22,177 bases of DNA. Source: Lingula anatina (lineage: Eukaryota; Brachiopoda; Lingulata; Lingulida; Lingulidae). The translations under genes and the position numbers were made by a program. Where the stretch lies: contig NW_019774073.1 of NCBI RefSeq assembly GCF_001039355.2, positions 1-22,177 of the forward strand. The letters run 5' to 3'. Shown here piece by piece: positions 10,199 to 19,000 of the stretch. Each line of letters begins with the position of its first letter. Within the stretch, counting starts at the first letter, position 1. The notes beneath the pieces were generated by a model. The model saw only the letters and a list, made by a program, of their open reading frames with translations. It was not told the origin of the DNA and made no database searches.

Positions 10199-13100
10199 CT
10201 GGAAACAGAAGACCAAAGAGAACAGTTTAACTGATGGATAATAAGGCACAATAAATAAATAAATAAATAAATAAAAACTTTTTTAATGATAGCTTTCAGT
10301 CTATTTACTAGACCTTGGTCATGATAATAGCACTTCAGATCCTGATGGGAAATTTTAAGGATCATATTGCTATTTTAAAATAAAAAAGGTCATCATTGTA
10401 CATTTTACAAACAAGGCTACAAGGTGGTGCTGATGCAAACTGTCTTGCATATCTCACAGTGCCCAAAAAAAGTACAACCACCATGACCTTGAAAATGGGC
10501 CAAGGGTCAAAAACAAGACCAGACTGGGAATCTCCACTTATAGTAGTGCATGTCTTCAGAAGAGTGCTTTAACAGTCCCACCAGCCAAGTGTGGTCTATG
10601 CTTTTCTTTACAAATTTAAACTAGGACCACACTTCCATGTCCAACAAAGCCAGTGGTACAAAATTAGGCTGCCCCTATTTAAAACAAGTCTTTTTATCTT
10701 ACCTGCAGGTGTAGTAAAGAGATTCAGAATAATAATGTTGTGTTCTTTCACCTCGTGCTCTCTGAGGACATTAATGGCTTGAATCACAGTGTTACCAGTG
10801 CCTGAAATGATCATAATTATAAACTACTGGAATGAATACCTTGGTCACTATGGGACAGGAATTTATACACTTGTGTATTTACATAACACAAAGGTTTGCA
10901 TTAGAAAAGATTAAATAATTTTCAAATAAAACAAAAGAAAAGTTAGTTGCACAATATCTGTTAGAGACCATCTATGATTTGCAATGAGTTATAAGGCTAT
11001 GCAGAGTATAGCACTGTGTATTATCATAAAAATTGAACTGATAAATAATTTGTAATGTGTGGTTTAAAAATCCCTCTTAATATATCCCATGTCTATTTTT
11101 AGTCCATCCAAAAATATCAAGCAGCTTACCAAATAAGAGTTTCACTTTGTTTGTAGCTTGTAATCTTTGTGCCAATAACATATTCACCACAGTTACTTTT
11201 CTTTAAAATGTATAATGAAATACTCAAATATCTGTCAACTTAATTTCTGTACCGTAAAAAAAAAAAACCAAAAAAAACTGCCGTTTACGTAAAAAAGTCT
11301 AGAGCACAAGAAACAGGAAGGAAAAAAGGCCACACCTGGAGGACAGGATGAATGACAACCATGCCAACTGAAACTTAATACTGTTACTAGTAAGAAGAGA
11401 GCCGTTTTGGACAAAACATGTAAGAATCCATGAAGTCACACATAAAAACATCCATTTAGAGCCTTATATATACATACACACAACCAACCGACTTCATATA
11501 AAGCCCTTTTCGTGTTAAGTGGTATACTTCAGCGATACAGTTTGTACACTTTGAGACGTGCTAACATGCAATAACACTGCAGGGGGTTTTACTCCCTTTT
11601 ACAAATTTGACTCAGGTGTGCTTTTTGCTGTTAAGACAAGTTAATTAAATGTTTGTTTAAAAAGCAGAGGCTCCATTTAAGTGAGTCCTTAATAATAATA
11701 TAATAATATATTTATTTCAAGTATTAAATCCATAAAATGTTCAATAGACTGTACAACATAAAATACAAAGAAGTTTATAGATAAAAATGGTTAGATATAT
11801 TTTATATAAATAAGAGCTAAACTAAATTGTAATAAACAGTAATTAAAAGTAAAAATCCAAGGTTTCTTTAAAATTGTAAAATTTAAAATTCATGAATAAA
11901 ATGTCTTAAAAATATGAGTTTTTAATTCCTTTTTAAAAGATTCTTGTGATCCTATTTGTCTAATAAAAATTGGCAACTTATTCCATTCTACTGGTGCAGC
12001 TACACAAAATGATATGCCACCATATGATTTTAAAGCAATAATAACTCTTCGTTTCGGCCAAAAAATGAATTTTCCTGGAGTAAACAACAATTTTCCCATG
12101 CTTACCAATAGTTAATGAATCCATTTTTACATTCAAAGTTAGTCCCTGGTTTTTTTCTAAAAAGTTGGGTTTTTTGTTAAAATCTCTTAAGAGATTTTAA
12201 CAGAGTATAGACATCAATGGAGGTCAAGTGGTCTAAAGACAAGTTCAAATATCAGAATAAAAGCTATAACTGCTGTTTTTGTGGTAAAACAGAATATATT
12301 ATATTTCTATGAGTTATTCACAAGGTTTTTATTGTGAAATATAGGTCTCATACAAAGAGTTATTATGCCTTTAACCTTGATTTTGGAACTTTCAGTAAAA
12401 GTTTGTCACCAGACCTCAGGGATCTTTGAGGGCTATAATGTTTGACTAGATCAGTTCTATATGGTGGAGCAAGATTATAAAAAGCAGCATGTGTAAAAAC
12501 TAAAACCTTAAATAAAATTCTGGCCCTAACTGGTAACCAGTGCAGATACTTTAAAAATGGAGTGATATGGCAATCCCTAGGCTGTAGCATTAAAAGCCGT
12601 GCTGAGATATTCTGGATGCGTTGTAATCTTAACATACCAGTCAGGCTATAAAGTCGTAAATCTTTCAAAGTGTACTAGTACATTCTGTATTGCTCAAGTA
12701 TATGGCTCCATATGAAAAGGGTCTTAATACTGTATAGATAGATTTTGTAGAACCCAAATACATACACTTATAACACCACTGCAAAGTATAACATTTATGA
12801 CAGTCCCTTTTCAAATACTAACCTAAAGCCATTCACACAATTTGCCCTATAGACAACCCTTCCACAGACCCCGACTCTTAATAACCCCAACACGTGGTCA
12901 AATAGCCCCTCTTAAGGAGCCCCCTCCCAGGGCCTCACTTGTATACTACCACATGGAAGAGAGACACAAAATCCCCTTACAGAGCCCCACTGTAGAGTCA
13001 CAGTCAGCTTTCCTTCTTGATGGAACCAATTACAATTTGGTCACAACAATGGGGGTAAAAAAAGGTACATTTTATCTGGAAAAGACCACCCTTTAAAATC

Positions 13101-15587
13101 ACTGGCACCCCCCTCCCCTCAATTGTGCTCTACACATACAGAAAATCAACTATAGACCACTACATCTTACTTGATTTACACCCGTCGCCATCCTCACGAG
13201 TGTCTGAAATTGGGATGTGCAGCTTTTATTTTTCTAATACGCTAAGACTGGGGACAGTTTTAAACAGAACTTTGTGCATAACTTTGAACTTTGAGGCTGA
13301 AATTTTATTCTACTTTTATCCAAGACTAAGCATTTATTGTCCAATCAATTGAAATATTGACCATGGCTTAAAAAAATAATAAATTTAAAACTGTTTAAAG
13401 TCAATAGTTATAATAATGAGCTAGCCTATTTTAAATACTACTGCAGATGCAGCCCAAATTAAAGAGAAAAACATGAGTCTGATTAGAGACCAAAGTTCAA
13501 TCTTTGTTTATTCATCCAACAAGTGCCAGATGTATGCTAGGCTAGCATAGAGAATTTCAGATAAATACTCTAGTTAATCAAATNAGCATGAAAACTGTGC
13601 TGTTAACATCTACCTCAATGTACTAGAAAATTGGATAAATTCTTCATTTGTGTGACTGATAGTACAGTATTTATGTATTTTTTTTTTTTTGTACCTTTTT
13701 ATGAGCTTAGTCTGGCATTAAGTATGATTAAAAAATATGTTGCTAAATTAAAAAAATTCATGGAATGAAAAGGAAGGTATTTATATATCTTATTTCAATC
13801 AATCTTGAATTACTTCAAACAACAAAAAAAAAATATACAAGATCTAACAAACATTTTAAATATACATTGGAAAAAGAATTTCATTATTTCATCTTATGTA
13901 TAACTGTGATATGTATTACTTGCTACTAAGAAAACAATGCTTAGAATCAATCAAACTCACCACTCCTCATAATACTGACTCCACAATTGCCTCGTTCATA
14001 CTTCAGTCCATCGTATGGATACCCTGTAATTACATTGAAATATTAGACAAGTTCAATAAAAATGACGGGCAATAAAAAGCCCAAACACCTTTTAATATGT
14101 AATGATGGTCTTTACACTATGACAGTATTCTCTCATTCTGTGCAAGTAGACTTTTTTTCTTTTGAGTGCATTTTAAAAGTGTATACAAGTGTCTTAGAAA
14201 ACTCTTCCTTATTGTACAAGTATAACTGATATGATGGTGTGTGTGTGCGTGTGTGTGTGTGAATCTGCCTTCACACAAGCATCTTCCGACATGTCCTCAC
14301 CTGTGGGAGTAATAACTGAACATTTCGTATAAGGCAGCTGATTCAAACCTTCTTCTACAACAAGACGGATCTAAGACAGAAAAGAATGAAGACAGAAACA
14401 TATTTTAGCCAGCAAAGAAATAAAATACAGTTAAAGATTACATAATTTCATCTTCCAATATAGGTAATTTTTTTTAACTGGTCATCCAGGCCAGATCTAT
14501 ACAATTTAATTGCAAAACTGGTTTCAAATCTACAACACTGAAGGTTTTGATATTTAAGAATCTGATGACAATTCATGACGTTCTTCTATTCCTAACAGAA
14601 ATATTGCAAAGGTTATTCTGACTGTGCATGAAATAATATCTGGCTTGTAAAATGTTTTTTTGAAAATATTTATGGCTCCTCGCAGAGGTTCAGATGTGGG
14701 AGTTCGAACTCATGTTAGAGCTGCAAAAATCTTTCTCCTGTACAGATCTTGACCAACAACTTGATAAACATATTATTGAGTTCAAGGCAAATGCATTATT
14801 GGGTGCAGTATCCAAATAGTAAGTTATTTTGATGCTTAAAGCAATATCAAGGTGTTATTTCATGCCATTTCAGTGTTTATAGTGAGACCATATATCAATG
14901 GTAATTATTTTAAACTCAGAATTTTCTACTTACCAATCTATCTGCATGGAATATAAAATCACTCCTAGATGTGCTCCTAGAATATAAAACCAAAAACTTG
15001 CAACATGGTTTAATGCCACTTAAAAGTCATTCTTACTAGTACTCTAGGGACTCTTTGAAAACTATGATGGAAATAAAAACAAAAACAACAAAAAATACAA
15101 GCAATTATAGATAATAATTTTTGAAATTACCAAGAGTAAACACTTATCTGAATAAAAAGTATCATTGAGAAATAAAAAATTAAAATCCTTCCTAGATGAC
15201 ATTTGGTGTGAAAATTAAAATGCAATATCCCGAATGACCTGAAACCGACATGTAAACAAAAATTTTAAACTCAAATACGTAATAGGTTACTGAAATATAA
15301 GCGCTTGGCATTTATTAAAATGGGCACAATTGTTACTTGATAGTTTCTTTTGTTAACTGTTTGACAAAATAAAGAATCCATTGTGAAGTAGCACCGGTGC
15401 ACGTGCCGTTTAAATTATTTTAACATTAACAAATTTATGCTTACTAGTACAATATTTCAACTTACTTGTCGCGAAGCACTGTCTGTAATTCCTTTATTTG
15501 GTCGGTTATTTTCATTCGTATGAGATTAGGTCCTAAATCATCTTGTGTTTCGTGTGCAACTGAATTTTGAATCAGATCTGGTTCCAT
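10092..15587 (-). CDS. UPRT: UPRT homolog, uracil phosphoribosyltransferase-like (one exon missing)
   Basis: Family role: phosphoribosyltransferase-fold protein related to enzymes making UMP from uracil and PRPP; animal copies have a changed uracil-binding end and doubtful activity. Six exons, all GT-AG and phase-compatible except across one hole: 15466-15587, 14934-14976, 14301-14370, 13961-14023, [missing], 10703-10801, 10092-10198. Visible blocks: DQIKELQTVLRDK (29-41), SRSDFIFHADRL, RLVVEEGLNQLP, GNCGVSIMRSG, the PRPP-loop STGNT with VIQAI after it, then SEVHPVAP and a C-terminus FGTKYFGTD. About 53 residues between MRSG and STGNT have no exon in 10802-13960; the phases on both sides (1, then 1) require a multiple of 3, about 162 nt. 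The N at 13584 is the likely place. Expected length is about 221 residues, without the long human N-terminal extension. It is divergent from ABCB7. Confidence 0.93.
10250..10276. repeat. (AAAT)n microsatellite
   Basis: About six AATA/AAAT units inside the last UPRT intron. Confidence 0.95.
10703..10801 (-). CDS. UPRT: UPRT exon 6 (PRPP-binding loop)
   Basis: 99-nt exon between ATTTCAG and GTAAGA. Completes a Ser codon, then TGNTVIQAINVLREHEVKEH and on to LFTTPA. STGNT is the phosphoribosyl-binding loop. Numbered 6 on the assumption of one missing exon. Confidence 0.93.
12034..12370. mobile_element. 337-bp TTAA-type MITE inserted in the LINE
   Basis: The element is bounded by TTAA on both sides (12030-12033 and 12371-12374). 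Its ends are inverted: AGCAATAATAACTCTTCG at 12034, and on the other strand AGGCATAATAACTCTTTG from 12370, sharing a 12-bp exact core ATAATAACTCTT and partial similarity to about 25 bp. Removing the element and one TTAA restores the LINE frame (RLK then SYGG), which independently proves both borders. There is no transposase. TTAA duplication is known for piggyBac and Kolobok-type transposons; the AGG/AGC termini fit Kolobok better, but that is inference. Confidence 0.85.
12175..12202. repeat. 28-bp perfect palindrome
   Basis: Exact self-complementary sequence centred on CTTAAG, with arms TGTTAAAATCTCTT and its complement, near the middle of the MITE. It may be the hinge of a foldback structure. 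Confidence 0.95.
12669..13960. other. UPRT intron sequence including an assembly join
   Basis: No exon is recognised on either strand. Positions 12840-13100 are less A+T-rich and carry an 84-codon plus-strand frame rich in Pro with no family match, probably a dispersed repeat. A poly(T) tract lies near 13678-13691 and an N at 13584. Confidence 0.5.
13584..13584. other. Single-N join, probable collapsed gap
   Basis: Lies in the interval where the missing UPRT exon must be. The flanks show no duplicated overlap, so sequence may have been lost here. Confidence 0.6.
13961..14023 (-). CDS. UPRT: UPRT exon 4
   Basis: 63-nt exon between AATTACAG and GTGAGT; encodes YPYDGLKYERGNCGVSIMRS and the first base of the following Gly. 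The next family block (E-A-M-E onward) is not found downstream. Confidence 0.92.
14237..14261. repeat. (GT)n microsatellite
   Basis: GT repeat with one GC interruption in a UPRT intron. Confidence 0.95.
14301..14370 (-). CDS. UPRT: UPRT exon 3
   Basis: 70-nt exon between GTCTTAG and GTGAGG; encodes IRLVVEEGLNQLPYTKCSVI and then TPT, closely following vertebrate UPRT. Confidence 0.92.
14934..14976 (-). CDS. UPRT: UPRT exon 2
   Basis: 43-nt exon between TATTCTAG and GTAAGT; encodes STSRSDFIFHADRL, matching the family's SRGDFMFSADRL-like block. The start phase fits exon 1. Confidence 0.9.
15466..15587 (-). CDS. UPRT: UPRT exon 1 (start codon)
   Basis: ATG at 15587 in GAAAATGG context; 40 codons plus 2 nt, then donor GTAAGTT. 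Ends with the conserved TDQIKELQTVLRD block. Confidence 0.9.
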
Positions 15588-15912
15588 TTTCTCCACCTTG
15601 CTCGGTAAGTGTCGGTAAGAGACAAATACACGTTTTTGCAGCTACTGTTAGCTGATGTACACATGGTCAACCGCGTAGCGCACAAGTTTCTACGCTGCAA
15701 AATATAAACCACGGAGATTCAATCACTTTTAATAAGAATACATATCTATGTTTTGTTAACATTGGGCCATTTTCTAACAATGAATGGTTTTATATAAGTA
15801 CCAAGAGATGTTTTACGTGTTCAAAGTTGAAATGTTTTGTCAGATGCTAGCGGATGTATATTTTGTTTACAGCCCTATGTCGCCATCTACAGTTGTGTCT
15901 GAGTTGAAGGTC
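15588..15912. promoter_or_regulatory. Bidirectional promoter between UPRT and ABCB7
   Basis: The two start codons face away from each other with 325 bp between them, so both 5' UTRs and core promoters must fit here unless further noncoding exons exist. No TATA box is placed convincingly. GTCGCCATCT at 15879-15888 reads AGATGGCGAC on the minus strand, matching the YY1-type motif common in TATA-less promoters of mitochondrial and housekeeping genes. A short stem GCGTAG/CTACGC occurs near 15673-15695. Transcription start sites are not determined. Confidence 0.65.
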
Positions 15913-16074
15913 ATGGCAGTGTTTCGTCTACTACAGCGACTTGATCTGTCACGCTGTAGTAAATTCACCCCCTGTATAGATAAATCCAAATCTCTTCACA
16001 GTTGTAATTACAGAAGATTTCCACAGTGCTCCTTTCTGCGACCAAAGACTTTTGGAATCGGTCCAGGTTACCAG
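15913..16074 (+). CDS. ABCB7: ABCB7 exon 1 (presequence)
   Basis: 54 codons in phase 0, [18 protein letters not shown] at the start: hydrophobic plus Arg with no acidic residue before D11, as in matrix-targeting peptides. Donor CAG|GTACAT. In-frame ATGs from 15784 onward (15784, 15808, 15832, 15844, 15874) would add up to 43 less suitable residues; an in-frame TGA directly precedes 15784. Confidence 0.85.
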
Positions 16075-19000
16075 GTACATAACAAAATATGTTGAACTCG
16101 CACAGCAATTAGCCCTGATTTAACTGGAAGGGGAATGCGGGGTGGGGTTGTGGGGGGTACTGTAGTTAAAATATAGAATGAGCGCCCGCCACAGATCTAA
16201 AACACCAGCCATTACGTGGCCGTGGTCATTGCAGTGCAATCTATGTGTATAGTCAGAACAGTCTATTGGGAAAGGAACACGATTTATCTGCTATTTTGAT
16301 TAGAAAAAGCTAAACATTGCTTTTATTTCCCCTGCACCTCCAAAGAGTCTTCTGATGGTGCTTGCACTCACTTGTCATTTATTATTTAACCATTCAAATC
16401 ATGTAAGATTTAGTTTAAAAACATTTAGGGTTCTTGCCAGAGCCACTGAATTTGAAGTCATCATGCACAATTGGGTATACTGAACTTAGCTCTGCATTAG
16501 TTTTTATATTAGAGGTGAAAACTCTGATTTAAATACGTAGCAAATAGATTAATAGGAGAGTCAAAAATTCTTTATATACATATTATAGGAATGTTGAATT
16601 ATTTTTCGTGTAACATTTGAAATGCAATATTATTTTGTTAATGCTAGTTCTCTATCTTTAGACTAACAAACATTCTGAAAATCAATCTTNTCTGCTATTT
16701 TGATTAGAAAAAGCTAAACATTGCTTTTATTTCCCCTGCACCTCCAAAGAGTCTTCTGATGGTGCTTGCACTCACTTGTCATTTATTATTTAACCATTCA
16801 AATCATGTAAGATTTAGTTTAAAAACATTTAGGGTTCTTGCCAGAGCCACTGAATTTGAAGTCATCATGCACAATTGGGTATACTGAACTTAGCTCTGCA
16901 TTAGTTTTTATATTAGAGGTGAAAACTCTGATTTAAATACGTAGCAAATAGATTAATAGGAGAGTCAAAAATTCTTTATATACATATTATAGGAATGTTG
17001 AATTATTTTTCGTGTAACATTTGAAATGCAATATTATTTTGTTAATGCTAGTTCTCTATCTTTAGACTAACAAACATTCTGAAAATCAATCTTTGCCATC
17101 ATTTTTTAAAATCTTGTTTAATGAATGGCAACTGCATCCAACTGTTGGCATTATATGCATGAAACACAGTTGAATGTGAATAGTCTAATCGATATTTTAA
17201 GGTACTCTCTGAAACCAAAGTTACTGGTGTCTGCAGATATGGCCACACCTCTGATGGGTCTGACCAGCAAAGAAGTGAGGCTGGGAACAAGGAAAAAAGG
17301 ACCACTCTTTCAAAGAATGACAAGAAAGAAATAAACCACTTCTCTGACGGACCAGACCAGCAAAAAGGTCAGATTGATGCCAAGGGAAAACTTCCTGTGG
17401 ACATATTATCAGGGAGCAAGGAGAAAGATGTGAACAACTGGCAGGTTTTGCGCAATTTGATGCGTTTTGTTTGGCCAGAAAATGATCCTGGAAGCAGGGT
17501 TCGAGTGGTCCTTACTGCCTCATTATTGGTTGCATCTAAGGTAGGTTGTGAAGTTGCTGAAACATGTTGGGGAGCACCGGAAAGCAGTACTTATTATAAG
17601 AGATAATAGATCATTTTCAAACAAAATCATTTTCCCCAAACAAAATGATGGTACTTGTAAATGCAATGCATTATTTAGTATTGTTTCATTAAGTTTCTTA
17701 TTTAGAGTTTAGAATTTTTGATTCATCTAAAAGCATTCAATTATTAAGCCAAGTTAAATACTGTAATGCCCTAGAAGGAACCTAATGTGCATTCTAAAGC
17801 CAGAAAGTTTGGAAATGATTGTCTATCTGACTGTCTGCCTGCGTGCAACTGTAATCCCCTCCCCTCTCCCTCTTTCATCTTCCCTTCCTTTATGCTTGAT
17901 TTTATTTGTCAAAAACTAAAGAAAATATAATAATAAATATTCTATTATGTCAGTTTATCCTTGCTTTTGTAATGATGTCTACCATATTAAAATAATGAGT
18001 TCAAATGCTGAAGCATTTAATTATGAGTATGCTAGCTTTTAGTAATTTTAAAGTACAGTACTCTATTTCTTCAAATTGTTTTATGAACCTGTTTGTTATT
18101 TTCAGGGTGTGACAGTCACCGTACCTTACATATTCAAGTGTCTGGTAGATAACTTGAATGAGCAAACAAATGCTTTGAACGTGGTTGGTGAAGCTGCAGA
18201 TATGGTTTTTATATTGGTAGTATCATGTAAGTTATAGGTGGTTAATCCTTGTATCAACAGATATAAGATACAGGGGGAGAGAAAACCCTTGTATGCATTT
18301 CTTTTGTAAATTTCTTGATAGATAAATTTTATATAGATATTTGTTAGGTCTGTTTGTAGGCATTGTATGCCATACATTGGCTATATACTAATTAAAGGAA
18401 ACAATGTGCTATTTTGTTATACATTTGTATTTTAGTATCCAAGGCAGCAGTACTGGTTAATATATTGAATTTCATATCTTCCCTTGGAAAATATTTGTTT
18501 TTTGGTTCAGATGCAAAATCTTGTTATCTTGATCCTGATGACATGTTATGTCCTTGTTTATCAGATACTGTGCAACAACGACAGTATTGCCATTTATTGC
18601 CTGACATTTTTTCTTACTTTCGTTCCAGATACTCTTGCGCGTGTGACTGCTAGTGTCTGTAACGAGCTGCGTAACTGTGTGTTTTCCAAGGTATCCCAGA
18701 GGTCTGTGAGGCAGGTCGCAAATAAAGTATTCCACCATCTTCACAGCTTAGACCTCAGCTTTCATCTGGGGAGGAAAACGGGAGCACTTCTTGATGCAGT
18801 TAACAGGGGATCGAAGTATGTTTTTACCCCCCCCCCTTTTTTTGTAGTTTTGTAGATTTAATTGAAAGATTGAATTAAGTTTAGTTTATACCAGAATTCA
18901 GTTAAAAAAGTCCAGTCCATTGCATTGCAAAATAAAAAAAATTATTACATTGAAGAAAAAAAATCTGAAGATGTATAGTCATTATGTATCCATAGTCTTA

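Larger units (their letters stand above)
11690..12668 (-). mobile_element. Truncated non-LTR retrotransposon (LINE) with a nested MITE
   Basis: Minus-strand frames 12668-12363 and about 12033-11890 together give the C-terminal tail typical of jockey/CR1/L2-type LINE polyproteins: RLQRIQNISARLL, then HITPFLKYLHWLPVRARI, SLRSGDKLL, VPKSRLK, and after the interruption SYGGISFCVAAPVEWNKLP, then FKKELKTHIF and a stop. The catalytic reverse transcriptase core is absent, so the copy is 5'-truncated near 12668. The 3' untranslated part ends in an ATTATT-rich tail at about 11690-11715. It lies in the large UPRT intron, in the same orientation as the gene. It is broken by the TTAA-flanked insert at 12034-12370. 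Confidence 0.85.

Noticed and set aside
12842-13096. 84-codon Pro-rich frame in a UPRT intron
   Set aside because: No family features and no splice context; likely repeat DNA.
14700-14711. GAGTTCGAACTC, resembling a tRNA B box
   Set aside because: No A box, acceptor stem or cloverleaf can be drawn around it; it is just a 12-bp palindrome.
15784-15912. ABCB7 translation start at the upstream in-frame ATG at 15784
   Set aside because: The added 43 residues contain acidic residues and do not resemble a targeting peptide; the ATG at 15913 has a better context. Not excluded.
16287-17093. Recent genuine tandem duplication in ABCB7 intron 1
   Set aside because: Zero differences over 403 bp and an N exactly at the junction favour an unmerged contig overlap.
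18484-18628. Plus-strand frame running from intron into ABCB7 exon 4
   Set aside because: The upstream part does not match the family and precedes a strong acceptor (TTCGTTCCAG); only 18629 onward is exon.
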